Positions 49,049 to 58,421 are shown, counted from the stretch's first letter. The stretch: DNA of 64,000 nucleotides from Paraburkholderia megapolitana (GCF_007556815.1 NZ_CP041745.1:3263001-3327000); one strand, 5' to 3'. Notes: generated by a model from the letters alone, not told the origin. Numbers and translations: made by a program.

Positions 49049-50095
49049 TCAATGCGAACGCGGCGGCCTGTCGAGCGTGCAGTGATGATCGCTCGTACCG
49101 AGGTCGACCTGCAACGTCGCGTGATGCATCTCGAAGCGCTCGCGCAGCGCGATCACCATGCCGTCGACGGCAGCGTCGCCGGGATGGCCCGCGGGCATCA
49201 CGACATGCGCGGTCAGCGCGTTACCCGTGGTGGATAACGCCCATACGTGGAGATCGTGAACATCGGTGACGCCGGGTTGCTGCGCGAGAAAACTGCGGAT
49301 GCGCTGCAGGTCGACACCGGGCGGCACGGCATCGAGCGCGAGTCGGATCGAATCGCGTAGCAAACCCCACGTACCGTAGACGATCACTGCAACCACGACG
49401 ATGCTCATCACCGGGTCGAGCCACGTCCAGCCGGTGCCGAGAATGACGAGACCGCTCACCGCAACGGCGCCGGAGATGGCGGCATCGGCGGCCATATGCA
49501 TGAAGGCGCCGCGCACATTCAGGTCCTTCTCCTGGCCGCGCATGAAAAGCCACGCGGAGAAACCGTTCACGATCATGCCGATGGTGGCGACGACGAACAC
49601 GTCGAATCCCGCTACGGGCGCCGGGTTCAGCAGGCGGTTGATCGCCTCGGCGACGATCACGCCGCATGCGAACAGCAGCAACCCCGCGTTGGCGAGCGAC
49701 GCGAGAATCGACGAACTGCCGAAGCCGAATGTGTAGCGTGCCGACGGCCGGCGCGCGGTGAGCCAGATCGCGCCCCACGCGAGCAGCAGACCGAGCACGT
49801 CCGAGAGGTTGTGGCCCGCATCCGCGAGCAACGCCGTCGAATGCGCGAGGACACCGTAGACGGCCTGTACGACGACGATCAGGATATTCAGCGTGACCGC
49901 GAGTGCGAATGCGCGGCCCTGGCCCTGCACCGGCGCGTGATGATGGTGATGGCTGTGGCCGCCGTGGCTGTGGTCATGGCCGCCGTGATTGTGGCCGCTG
50001 TGGTCATTGTCATGGTCATGGCCGGCATGCGCTTCGTGATCGTGATCATGATCGTCGCCGTGCTCGTGTTCGCCGGCGGCTGGCGTATTCGTCAT
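49049..50095 (-). CDS. Cation diffusion facilitator, zinc/cobalt-type exporter
   Basis: A CDF family metal/proton antiporter of 348 residues. The first 55 residues are extremely His/Asp-rich (metal buffer). Six transmembrane segments follow. The intramembrane metal site is seen as His95-xxx-Asp99 in TM2 and His200-xxx-Asp204 in TM5, the HxxxD/HxxxD type of zinc and cobalt exporters such as CzcD and ZitB. Its start overlaps the stop of the upstream ArsR gene by four bases, so the pair is a sensor-exporter operon. Confidence 0.93.
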   Translation of the reverse strand: MTNTPAAGEHEHGDDHDHDHEAHAGHDHDNDHSGHNHGGHDHSHGGHSHHHHHAPVQGQGRAFALAVTLNILIVVVQAVYGVLAHSTALLADAGHNLSDVLGLLLAWGAIWLTARRPSARYTFGFGSSSILASLANAGLLLFACGVIVAEAINRLLNPAPVAGFDVFVVATIGMIVNGFSAWLFMRGQEKDLNVRGAFMHMAADAAISGAVAVSGLVILGTGWTWLDPVMSIVVVAVIVYGTWGLLRDSIRLALDAVPPGVDLQRIRSFLAQQPGVTDVHDLHVWALSTTGNALTAHVVMPAGHPGDAAVDGMVIALRERFEMHHATLQVDLGTSDHHCTLDRPPRSH

Positions 50096-50415
50096 TCTGT
50101 ATCCTGGGTAAGTTCGTTGGCCGGTTCGGCGACGTGCTCCAGCATGTCCGCGAGCATATTGCTGATATGGCTGTCGGCCGCACGGTAGAACACCTGCTTG
50201 CCCTGACGCTCCGCGCGCACGATCCGCGCCGCGCGCAACAACCGCAAATGATGGCTGACCAGCGACGACGACAGTCCGAGCACATCGGCAATCGCGCCCA
50301 CGGCGCGCTCTTCGTCCACGCAGACGAGCACGATACGCAGCCGCGTCGGATCGCCGAGCAGGCGGAACAGATCGGCAATGGGCACGACGCGATCGTCGAC
50401 GACGGCAGGCAGCAT
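50092..50415 (-). CDS. ArsR/SmtB-family metal-sensing repressor
   Basis: A 107-residue winged-helix repressor starting at ATG 50415. The HTH spans about residues 40-70 (ADVLGLSSSLVSHHLRLLRAARIV). The C-terminal helix carries a complete DxHx10HxxE motif (Asp81, His83, His94, Glu97), the alpha-5 metal site of SmtB, CzrA and NmtR that senses zinc, cobalt or nickel. The alpha-3 CxC site is not complete; only Cys32 is present. Longer forms using GTG or an ATG upstream are possible, but they run into the operator dyad (50485-50510). It forms an operon with the CDF exporter. Confidence 0.9.
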   Translation of the reverse strand: MLPAVVDDRVVPIADLFRLLGDPTRLRIVLVCVDEERAVGAIADVLGLSSSLVSHHLRLLRAARIVRAERQGKQVFYRAADSHISNMLADMLEHVAEPANELTQDTE

Positions 50416-50447
50416 GGAGGTATCGGCAGAAGTCTGGCGCCCGGTTA

Positions 50448-50465
50448 TTACATGAATTACATGAG
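50448..50465. repeat. Tandem 9-bp repeat near the arsR start
   Basis: TTACATGAA and TTACATGAG stand head to tail 20 bases from the main dyad. It may be a second site for the metal regulator or a minor repeat. Confidence 0.4.
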
Positions 50466-50484
50466 AACCGGACAGCATGGAAAT

Positions 50485-50510
50485 AACATATGAACAGGTA
50501 TTCACATGTT
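50485..50510. promoter_or_regulatory. ArsR-type operator dyad
   Basis: AACATATGAA-CAGGTA-TTCACATGTT: 10-bp arms with nine matches around six bases. The core TGAA-N6-TTCA is the consensus for zinc-type ArsR operators (12-2-12 form). It lies between the ArsR-CDF operon and the divergent TPR gene, so it may control either or both. Confidence 0.75.
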
Positions 50511-50602
50511 AGCCGATGCCACTTGACCGGTCAAATCGCGGAACGGCTCGGCGAGTGTGGGAAAATGCGCGCTCTGCCTCACCCGATCCGTCCTTTTCCG
50601 TC

Positions 50603-52576
50603 ATGGAACCTGCTTTCGACCGCGCGTACGCGGCACATCTTGACGGCCGCCTCGCCGACGCCGAGCGCGATTACCGCGCGACGCTCGACGCCGATCCCGT
50701 ACATGTCGATGCGCTGCATCTGCTGGGCGTGCTGCGCCACCAGCAGGGCCAGCACGCGGAAGCGGCCGACCTCGTGCGCCGCGCCGCGGATCTGCGCCCG
50801 GACGACGCCGCGCTGCAGTTGAACCTCGGCAATGCGCTGAAGGCAATGGGCCAGCTGGACAGTGCAATCGAACGGTTTCGCAATGCATTGACGCTCGCGC
50901 CGACCTTTCCGATGGCGCACTACAACCTCGGCAATGCGTATGCGGCAACCGGTCGGCACGAAGACGCTGCCGACGCGTTTCGCAAGTCGCTGCGACTGCA
51001 ACCGCAGGACGCGTCCTCGCACAACAATCTTGGTAACGCGCTGCATGCGCTGGGCGAGCATCGCGAGGCGATCGCATCGTTTCGTCGCGCGCTCGAACTG
51101 CGCCCTGGCCACGCGGGCGCGCACAACAATCTCGGGATGGCGCTCAATGCGCTGAATCAGCCGCACGAAGCGATCGTCGAATTTCGCGCGGCGCTCGCCG
51201 CCGAACCGCGCTTCGTCGCCGCGCAATTCAATCTCGGCAACACGCTCGATGCAATTGGCCAGCATCGCGAAGCCATCGATGCATTTGAAACCGTACTCGC
51301 GCTGCAACCGAATCTGCCGCCCGCGCTGTTCGGCCTCGGTAACGCGCTCGCCGCACTCGGCCAGCACGCGCAGGCGTTACCGCGTTTCGAGCGCGCGGTC
51401 GGTCTCGATCCGCAGTTTGCGTTTGCGTGGTTGAGCCTCGGCACGGCGCACCACGCGCTCGGCGCGCACGCGGCGGCGCTGCGCGCATTCGATCAGGCGC
51501 TGCGTCTGCGGCCCGAGCTCGCGCCTGCGCATATGAATCGCGCGCTCGTGCGTTTGACACTGGGCGACTTCGCGCGTGGGTTGCCCGAATACGAATGGCG
51601 ACTGCGGGTTGTATCGCATGCGGATGCGGTGAACGCGTCAAACGTGGTGAATGGATCGAATGCTGCGAGTGCTGCGAATGGGCAGAATATGCTGCACGTG
51701 TCTGCCGCACCGCATCCGTCGCCGACATCGACGGCCACCTCAGCCGCCCTGCCGCGCTGGCATGGCGAACCACTCGACTCGCGCACGCTGCGGGTCTACG
51801 CGGAACAGGGCTTCGGCGACACACTGCAGTTCGTGCGCTACGTACCCGAGCTCGCACAGCGTGCGGCGCGCGTGATACTCGAGGTGCAGCCGCAACTGAT
51901 CCCGATACTCGAACCCGCAGCGCGCGCATGGCGCGTCACGCTGATCGCGCAAGGCACGTCGCGGCCGAACGCGGATCTGCACTGCCCGCTACCGAGCCTG
52001 CCGCTCGCCTTCGGCACGACCTTCGACACGATCCCCGCGCGCGCGCCCTACCTCACCGTGCCGCCTGCTTATCAGCGCAAATGGCGCGGATCGCTGGGCG
52101 GACACGCGAAGCGCAAGATCGGGCTCGCGTGGTCGGGCCGCATCCAGCAGCAGGAAAACCGCGCGATGCCGCTCGCGGCGCTCGACCCGCTGTTCGCGCT
52201 GGAAGGCATCGACTGGATCGTGCTGCAACCCGATCTGAGCGAGGAAGATCATGCGGCACTCGATGCACACCCGCGGGCCGCATCGATTCATCGCATGGGT
52301 CAGCGGACAGGACAACGCATCGTCGATTTCGCCGACACGGCGGCGATCGTCGAACGGCTGGAAGCGGTGGTCTCGATCGATACGTCGATCGCTCATCTGA
52401 CCGGTGCGCTGCATCGGCCGCTCTGGCTGATGCTGCCGTTCGCCGCGGACTGGCGCTGGTTCACCGACGACACGCGCAGCCCGTGGTATCCCGGCGCGCG
52501 GCTCGTGCGCCAGCCGCGGCCAGGTGCGTGGGATGAAGTTGTGGAAACGGTCGCGCGCGCGCTGCGTGACGGCTAG
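50603..52576 (+). CDS. TPR-repeat protein with a glycosyltransferase-like C-terminal domain
   Basis: A 657-residue protein from the ATG at 50603. The first 350 residues are about nine or ten tetratricopeptide repeats with the recurring NLGNAL(DA)xGxHxEAIxxFRxAL pattern. After a low-complexity linker (residues about 365-400, Asn/Ser/Ala-rich) comes a domain with VYAEQGFGDTLQFVRYVPEL, KIGLAWSGRIQQQENRAMPLAAL and VVSIDTSIAHLTGALHRPLWLMLP, which resembles GT9 heptosyltransferase-like folds. Such proteins modify proteins or glycans in Burkholderiaceae, but the acceptor is unknown. No signal peptide is visible. Confidence 0.88.
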   Translation: MEPAFDRAYAAHLDGRLADAERDYRATLDADPVHVDALHLLGVLRHQQGQHAEAADLVRRAADLRPDDAALQLNLGNALKAMGQLDSAIERFRNALTLAPTFPMAHYNLGNAYAATGRHEDAADAFRKSLRLQPQDASSHNNLGNALHALGEHREAIASFRRALELRPGHAGAHNNLGMALNALNQPHEAIVEFRAALAAEPRFVAAQFNLGNTLDAIGQHREAIDAFETVLALQPNLPPALFGLGNALAALGQHAQALPRFERAVGLDPQFAFAWLSLGTAHHALGAHAAALRAFDQALRLRPELAPAHMNRALVRLTLGDFARGLPEYEWRLRVVSHADAVNASNVVNGSNAASAANGQNMLHVSAAPHPSPTSTATSAALPRWHGEPLDSRTLRVYAEQGFGDTLQFVRYVPELAQRAARVILEVQPQLIPILEPAARAWRVTLIAQGTSRPNADLHCPLPSLPLAFGTTFDTIPARAPYLTVPPAYQRKWRGSLGGHAKRKIGLAWSGRIQQQENRAMPLAALDPLFALEGIDWIVLQPDLSEEDHAALDAHPRAASIHRMGQRTGQRIVDFADTAAIVERLEAVVSIDTSIAHLTGALHRPLWLMLPFAADWRWFTDDTRSPWYPGARLVRQPRPGAWDEVVETVARALRDG

Positions 52577-52595
52577 ACGCTTTCGTTACACGGCA

Positions 52596-52718
52596 CCCTG
52601 GCCGCACCTAAGTGGTAACTAAACACTGCCTGGACGTTGCGCCTAAACGGTACCTAAACGGCACCCAAGCGACACTTAGCCAGCACTCGTCCAGCACCTA
52701 AGCAACATCAAACCGCCA
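52596..52718. repeat. Degenerate 11-bp tandem repeat array
   Basis: About eleven consecutive units of 11 bp, best shown by CCTAAACGGTA (52642), CCTAAACGGCA (52653), CCCAAGCGACA (52664), CTTAGCCAGCA (52675) and CCTAAGCAACA (52697), with CCTAAGTGGTA at 52607. A 2-base insertion (52640-52641) breaks the phase once. The array starts 20 bases after the TPR gene stop and its base composition is lower in G+C than the genes around it. Confidence 0.75.
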
Positions 52719-52721
52719 AAG

Positions 52722-52755
52722 AAAAACCCCACGCGCCGCAAAGGCAAGTGGGGTT
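52722..52755 (-). terminator. Rho-independent terminator of the MFS transporter gene
   Basis: On the minus strand AACCCCAC and GTGGGGTT, with a 15-base loop that contains a small inner stem, are followed by TTTC. It lies about 60 bases after the transporter stop codon. Confidence 0.7.
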
Positions 52756-52812
52756 CAGTTCAACACCAGCAAGTCACTATCGAGCGGCACGCCGCTCACG
52801 CACCGCTCGCCA

Positions 52813-54120
52813 CTACGCGTTTCGATACTGATTCCGCGCTTCCGGCGTGCGATACAGCATCAGCGTCGCGATCAGCCCGCATACCGCAGCCACGGCCATC
52901 CACAAACCAGGTGCAGCCTTGTTGCCCGTGGAGTGGATCAACAGCGTCGAGATGGCCGGTGTGAAACCGCCGATCGTCGTCGCGAGACTGTAGGCAAGCG
53001 AGAAGCCCGCAGTGCGAACGTCGGCCGGCATCACTTCGGTCAGCGCCACAACCATCGCGCCGTTATAGCTGCCGTACAGGAACGAGAGCCACAATTCGAC
53101 GGTGAGCAGACGGCCGAACGACGGGTCCGCCACGAGCCACAGCACCGCCGGGTACGAGGTCAGGATAGTGAGGATCGTGAACGCAAGCAGCACCGGCCGG
53201 CGACCGATACGATCCGACAACGCGCCCGCGAGCGGCAACCAGATCAGATTCGAGAGACCGATACAGACGGTCACGACGAGCGTATCGAGCGACGACAGTT
53301 TCAGCACTTCCTTGCCGAACGTCGGCGTATAAGCGGTGATCATGTAGAACGACACGGTGGTCATGATCACCATGCCCATACCGCCCAGCACCACGCCCCA
53401 GTTCTGCGCCATCGACTTCATGATCTCGCCCATCGACGGGCGATGCTTCCTCGCGAGAAACTCGTCGGTCTCTTTCAGCGAGCGGCGGATCAGGAACAGG
53501 AACGGCACGATCAGACAGCCGATCAGGAACGGCACGCGCCAGCCCCACGCCGTCATCTGGTCGGCCGGCAACAGCTTGTTGAGCAGCACGCCGATCAGCG
53601 CCGCGAACACCACCGCGACCTGCTGGCTACCCGACTGCCACGAACAATAGAAGCCCTTGTGGCCCTTCGTCGCGATCTCGGACAGATACACCGACACGCC
53701 ACCCAGTTCGACGCCCGCGGAGAACCCTTGCAGCAGACGCCCAAGCAGCACGAGCACCGGCGCGAGAATACCGATCGTCGCGTAGCCCGGTATCGCGGCC
53801 ACCGTCAGCGTGCCGAGCGCCATCAAGCCGAGCGTGAGAATCAGGCCCTTGCGCCGGCCGTGGTGATCGATATACGCGCCGAGCACGATCGCACCGAGCG
53901 GACGCATCAGGAAGCCGGCGCCGAACACCGATAGCGACAGCATCAGCGACGCAAATTCGCTGCCGCCAGGGAAGTAGGTCTTGGCAATCGCGGACGCGTA
54001 GTAGCCGTAGACCATGAAGTCGTACATCTCGAGGAAATTCCCGCTGACGACGCGGAACACCGTGCGGACTTTCGATTCCTCGGCGGAAGACGCGTGAGAC
54101 GCGTGGGACGCAGTAGACAT
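52813..54120 (-). CDS. MFS transporter, metabolite:H+ symporter (citrate/tricarballylate-like)
   Basis: A 12-helix major facilitator of 435 residues in the metabolite:H+ symporter group. It has [20 protein letters not shown] after TM3, [16 protein letters not shown] in TM4-5, and [20 protein letters not shown]. It is closest in pattern to citrate-proton and tricarballylate symporters, but the ligand cannot be set from sequence. The first 15 residues are Ser/Ala-rich. No metabolic partner gene is adjacent. Confidence 0.87.
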   Translation of the reverse strand: MSTASHASHASSAEESKVRTVFRVVSGNFLEMYDFMVYGYYASAIAKTYFPGGSEFASLMLSLSVFGAGFLMRPLGAIVLGAYIDHHGRRKGLILTLGLMALGTLTVAAIPGYATIGILAPVLVLLGRLLQGFSAGVELGGVSVYLSEIATKGHKGFYCSWQSGSQQVAVVFAALIGVLLNKLLPADQMTAWGWRVPFLIGCLIVPFLFLIRRSLKETDEFLARKHRPSMGEIMKSMAQNWGVVLGGMGMVIMTTVSFYMITAYTPTFGKEVLKLSSLDTLVVTVCIGLSNLIWLPLAGALSDRIGRRPVLLAFTILTILTSYPAVLWLVADPSFGRLLTVELWLSFLYGSYNGAMVVALTEVMPADVRTAGFSLAYSLATTIGGFTPAISTLLIHSTGNKAAPGLWMAVAAVCGLIATLMLYRTPEARNQYRNA

Positions 54121-54450
54121 GACACTCTCGGGTGAGCCCGTTGCCGGCGGACGGTGGCAGGATCGGGGAGTTAACTAACGACAATCCACTGCATCGGCAA
54201 GTGGATAGCCCGGGGCGGACAAGCTGGAACACGCGCCAGGGGCGCTGAATTTTGACGCTGCGGTTATTGCTGCGATATCAGGGTAAACATGGGGCCACGC
54301 GAGCATCATCAGCGACTCGAATATTACCGTTCCCGCGGCCAGTTTGCGCTGCGTCGCGCCGCATACCGCTCGGCAGGCGAAGGTTCACACGCGCACGCCA
54401 GTTGCGGCGGTACACTCTGCGTTCGTCTGTTTCGACCCAATCCTGCCTCG
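54121..54450. other. Intergenic region, MFS transporter / acetyltransferase
   Basis: A 330-base divergent control region. TTGACG followed by GATATC 16 bases later (from about 54253) is a weak promoter candidate for the acetyltransferase. The in-frame extension of the acetyltransferase frame across part of this region lacks similarity to the family and is judged non-coding. Confidence 0.5.
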
Positions 54451-54984
54451 ATGTCCACCGTTTCTGTTTCGCTGCGCCCCGCCACTGTCGATGACGCGTC
54501 GTTGCTCGCGTCGATCCACGCCGCGAGCTGGCAGGCCACCTATCGCGGGCTGCTGCCCGACGCCTTTCTCGACAGCGAAGTTGCGCAAGAACGCGCGGCC
54601 TACTGGTTCGACCGGATGAACGCGCCGGGCGCCGAACGGCGCATCGTGCTGATCGCCGAACGTGACGGCGAAGCGATCGGCTTTGTCTGTGTGGAACGTC
54701 AGATCGACACGCCTTGGGGCGTCCTCCTCGACAACCTGCATGCGCTCCCCGCGCATCAGGGGATCGGCGCGGGCAAGCTGCTGATGCGCGCCGCCCAGGA
54801 CTGGGCACGCGCTCAGGGCGCGGTACAGCTCTATCTATATGTGCTCGAAGGCAACACGCCCGCGATCCGCTTCTATGAGCGCCAGGGCTGGCAGTTCTCG
54901 GGCGCGGAGCCCGATCAGATGGGCGGCATCGATATCACCGCGCTGCGTTATATCTATCGGCTCGATCGAGCAACGGCGACCTGA
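54451..54984 (+). CDS. GNAT-family N-acetyltransferase
   Basis: A 177-residue GCN5-related acetyltransferase from the ATG at 54451. It has VSLRPATVDDASLLASIHAASW at the start, an acetyl-CoA motif A around LHALPAHQGIGAGKLLMRAAQDWA, and LYVLEGNTPAIRFYERQGWQFSG near the end. The acceptor amine is unknown. It converges on the amidotransferase-like gene with a 44-base gap. Confidence 0.88.
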   Translation: MSTVSVSLRPATVDDASLLASIHAASWQATYRGLLPDAFLDSEVAQERAAYWFDRMNAPGAERRIVLIAERDGEAIGFVCVERQIDTPWGVLLDNLHALPAHQGIGAGKLLMRAAQDWARAQGAVQLYLYVLEGNTPAIRFYERQGWQFSGAEPDQMGGIDITALRYIYRLDRATAT

Positions 54985-55028
54985 GTTTCACAGGTCGCCC
55001 CTCCGCTATCGCACCTGAAAACCCGCGG

Positions 55029-56411
55029 CTAGAAACGCGTCTCGCGCGCGACGCGTAAAAACGTATCGAGCAACGGTGTGCAATCGAGCAGCTCCGGCCC
55101 ACCCGCACGATGAAACTCCGGATGCCACTGCACGCCCACCACGAACGGCGCACGCCGGTAGCGCACGGCTTCGATGATGCCGTCGGTCGCCGACACGGCT
55201 TCGATGTTCAGATCGCGCCCGAGCGTCTTCACCGCCTGGTGATGGATCGAGTTGACGATCGCCTCGCGCCGGCCCGGGAACATGTTCGCGAGCGTCGAGC
55301 CATCGGGGAAATGAATCGAGTGGCGATGCTGGTCGTAGTGCTCGTTGACGTGCACGGCGGCGGTCGGCACATCGGTGGCGATGTCCTGATACAGCGTGCC
55401 GCCGAACGCGACGTTGATGAGCTGGCACCCACGGCACACACCGAGCACCGGTTTGCCCGACTCGACGAACTCGTGCAGCAGTTCCAGTTCGTACATATCG
55501 CGCACGCGGTCGCCGGGCCATTCGGGATGCGTCGCGGCCTCCGTGTACGACTGCGGCGAAACATCCGCACCGCCTTGCAGCAGCAGCCCATCGAGATGCT
55601 TCGCGTAATCGCGCAGACGAATGTTGCTCGGGTGCAGCATGCCCTGATGACCGACCGTCGGGATCATGAACACGAGCACATCACGCGACATCACCCAGTG
55701 CGCAATCGATTCCTCGAGGTATTGCAGCGTCTTGCCGCGCAATCCCTTCGCACCGGGCTCAGGATGGAAGATCCGTGCGGAGACACCAATGCGTAATGTG
55801 CGTTGCGTGATGCGCTGGCCGGCACGATCGAAGATGCGCCGCGCCCGCGCCGCGACGATCCGTCCAAACACCGACCACGCGGAATCGGCCTGCTTCAGGT
55901 ACGCGGGCTGGCCTGGCGGTATCGCATTGGGCGGCGGCGGATTCGATGCGCTGAAATCCGGCGCCGCGCCGAAACCGGGTGGCGGTGCACCGGCGCGCGC
56001 AGCGGATGCGGCTGCCGCGGTTTCCCCAGGGACATCGCTGGTACTGGCCTGTTCCGCCCCGGCCGCCGACACCTCGCCGGGGCTCGCGCCGGCATTTGCG
56101 GTTGCTTCCGCGCCGGCACCCTGGTTCGCATGTGCACCGCCGGTCCGCGCGCGCACCTCGGCTTCCTGCCTTGCAGTCGCCTGTGCAGCGGAAGCACGCG
56201 CTTCGGCCGCATCTTGCCGCTGCGCGGCGCCGGGATCGGCAGGCGTGACGTTCGAGGCACTGACGGGTGAATCGGTCGATGACGCTTCGGTAGCGGCTTG
56301 CACCGGTGGTGTAGCAGACGGAGGTGGCGCCGGCTTCGCGGCATCCGGGTGGGCGGTGGAGGGAGAGGGGGTGCCCGGTACGGCAGGCTGATCAGGTTTG
56401 TTTTCGCTCAT
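55029..56411 (-). CDS. Gamma-glutamyl-gamma-aminobutyrate hydrolase family protein (PuuD-like, long N-terminus)
   Basis: A class I glutamine amidotransferase fold (peptidase C26) of 460 residues. The triad is Cys326 (GVCRGCQ), His430 and Glu432 (GVQWHPEF). PuuD itself hydrolyses gamma-glutamyl-GABA in putrescine breakdown and has about 254 residues. Here residues 1-205 are an added Ala/Pro/Gly-rich disordered stretch before LRIGVSARIF. No putrescine gene is nearby, so the substrate is uncertain. The ATG at 56411 has been taken as start; an internal start would shorten or remove the extension. Confidence 0.88.
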   Translation of the reverse strand: MSENKPDQPAVPGTPSPSTAHPDAAKPAPPPSATPPVQAATEASSTDSPVSASNVTPADPGAAQRQDAAEARASAAQATARQEAEVRARTGGAHANQGAGAEATANAGASPGEVSAAGAEQASTSDVPGETAAAASAARAGAPPPGFGAAPDFSASNPPPPNAIPPGQPAYLKQADSAWSVFGRIVAARARRIFDRAGQRITQRTLRIGVSARIFHPEPGAKGLRGKTLQYLEESIAHWVMSRDVLVFMIPTVGHQGMLHPSNIRLRDYAKHLDGLLLQGGADVSPQSYTEAATHPEWPGDRVRDMYELELLHEFVESGKPVLGVCRGCQLINVAFGGTLYQDIATDVPTAAVHVNEHYDQHRHSIHFPDGSTLANMFPGRREAIVNSIHHQAVKTLGRDLNIEAVSATDGIIEAVRYRRAPFVVGVQWHPEFHRAGGPELLDCTPLLDTFLRVARETRF

Positions 56412-56599
56412 GGCGGTGGCACAGGCGCGTCTGGACACGCGAACGAATGGATGTGAACCCATTATCCTTCAGCCAGGAGTGCCCGGCAAACCAGCACACA
56501 ATTGCTCACATTAGTGTGTTTCTGTCACATGACGACCGTCACAGCCTCAGCCGGGCCTGCCTGGGTAGTACTTCGGTGGCACCTGGCTGGCAACCCGCT

Positions 56600-58357
56600 T
56601 CACGGATCAGGCTGTTCCTCGAACGTTTCGCGCAATGCGATCTGCAACGTCGCGTGAATTCTCACGCACCAGCGCCACAGCAATGCCACCAGCAATGCCG
56701 CGCACAGGAGTACGGCGACGAGCAGACCGGTCGGCGGCAGAATGCCGCCCGATAGCGCCGCCACCAGCAGGAATACCCCCACCATCGAGACGATCGGCAC
56801 GAGGTCGGAAATCGCATAGCGGATCGCGCTCGTGAAGCGCCCCGCTTTCGCCGGCTGTACGCTGACTTCCGCGAGCAACAACGCGAGCGATTTGGTCTTG
56901 CGATAGACCGCGACGAGAAACGGCAGCGACACCAGCAGCGCCCCGCTCCACAGCACGACGCGCTGCAGTGGCTCCGAATTCACCCAGTGCGCAAGGAAGT
57001 CGCTTGCATGCGGCGCACCATACGAAACGCCGAGAAAAATCGCCGCGACGAGTGCGAGGTTCACTGCGATCTGCAGCACGATCCGCCGCGTCATGCCGAG
57101 CAGCGTCGGTTCGTTGCTCGCGGGCCGCAAGCTACCAAGCCATTGCGAGTACATACCGAACACGTTGGCCAGCGTAGCCGGCATCGCGCGGCCAAGACGC
57201 TGCGTAATCGGATCGGCGGCGCGGATCAGATATGGCGTGAACAACGTGGTCAGCGCCGACACGGCCACCGCGATCGGATACAGAAACGCGCTCGTCACCT
57301 TCAACGTCAACCCAAGCGACGCGATGATGAACGAGAACTCGCCGATCTGCGACACGGTCATGCCGACGCGCATCGCGGTACGCCCGTCCTTGCCCGCGAG
57401 GAATGTGCCGAGGCCGCACGACACGATCTTGCCGACGATCACCGCCACCGTGATCACCGCAATCGGCCATGCATAGTCGACGAGGATGCGCGGATCGAGC
57501 ATCAGGCCGATCGTCACGAAGAAGATCGCGGAGAACGCGTCGCGCAGCGGCGCGATCAGATGCTCGATGCGATGCAGGTGCCGCGACTCGGCCATGATCG
57601 CGCCGATCAGGAACGCGCCGAGCGCGATGCTGTAGTCGAGCTTCACGACCAGCAGACAGAAGCCAAAACAGAAACCGAGCACCGATACGAGCAGCATCTC
57701 GTCGCTGCGCGAACGCGCCACGTAATTGAGCGCACGCGGCACGACCAGAATGCCGACCACCAGCGACACGGTCATGAACAGCAGCAGCTTGCCGAGCGTC
57801 ATCAGTGCAACGCCCGCGCTGAGTTGACCGGTCTGCGCGATGCCCGACAACAGCACGAGCATCGCAATCGCGAGGATGTCCTCGACGATCAGAATGCCGA
57901 ACACGAGTTGCGCGAAGTTCTCGCGCTTAAGACCCAGTTCGGAGAGTGCCTTGACGATGATCGTCGTCGACGAGATGGCGAGGATCGCACCGAGAAATAA
58001 CGAATCCATCGGGCTCCAGCCGAACGCACTGCCGATCTCGTAACCGATCCACAGCATCAGCACGATCTCCGAGAGCGCCGCGACGATGGCGGTCGCGCCG
58101 ACCCGGAACAGCTTGCGCAGACTGAATTCGAGCCCCAGCGAGAACATCAGGAACACCACACCGAGTTCGCCGAGCGTCTGGATGGTCGCCTCGTCGTGGA
58201 TCAACTGGAACGGCGGCGTGTACGGCCCGATGATCACGCCCGCCGCGATATAGCCCAGCACCACCGGCTGCTTCAGGCGATGGAACAGCACGGTGACGAC
58301 GCCGGCAAACGCCATCACGACCGCCAGATCCTGAATGAAGCCGATTCCGTGGTGCAT
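56600..58357 (-). CDS. CPA2 monovalent cation:proton antiporter (KefB/YbaL-like, no RCK domain)
   Basis: A 585-residue membrane protein. The first 385 residues are a CPA2 antiporter domain with MFSLGLEFS, SSTTIIVKALSE and SQIGEFSFIIASLGL. In KefB-type proteins a cytoplasmic nucleotide-binding RCK/TrkA domain follows; here instead there is a soluble linker and more hydrophobic helices (about residues 415-560). The tail is Glu-rich. It probably exchanges K+ or Na+ for H+. No regulatory partner (KefF/KefG) is adjacent. Confidence 0.88.
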   Translation of the reverse strand: MHHGIGFIQDLAVVMAFAGVVTVLFHRLKQPVVLGYIAAGVIIGPYTPPFQLIHDEATIQTLGELGVVFLMFSLGLEFSLRKLFRVGATAIVAALSEIVLMLWIGYEIGSAFGWSPMDSLFLGAILAISSTTIIVKALSELGLKRENFAQLVFGILIVEDILAIAMLVLLSGIAQTGQLSAGVALMTLGKLLLFMTVSLVVGILVVPRALNYVARSRSDEMLLVSVLGFCFGFCLLVVKLDYSIALGAFLIGAIMAESRHLHRIEHLIAPLRDAFSAIFFVTIGLMLDPRILVDYAWPIAVITVAVIVGKIVSCGLGTFLAGKDGRTAMRVGMTVSQIGEFSFIIASLGLTLKVTSAFLYPIAVAVSALTTLFTPYLIRAADPITQRLGRAMPATLANVFGMYSQWLGSLRPASNEPTLLGMTRRIVLQIAVNLALVAAIFLGVSYGAPHASDFLAHWVNSEPLQRVVLWSGALLVSLPFLVAVYRKTKSLALLLAEVSVQPAKAGRFTSAIRYAISDLVPIVSMVGVFLLVAALSGGILPPTGLLVAVLLCAALLVALLWRWCVRIHATLQIALRETFEEQPDP

Positions 58358-58421
58358 GGGCGCCTTTCCTTACAAAAAGTAATGTCGAGACCGAATAGTA
58401 ACGCACGTGTGCGACGTGCCG

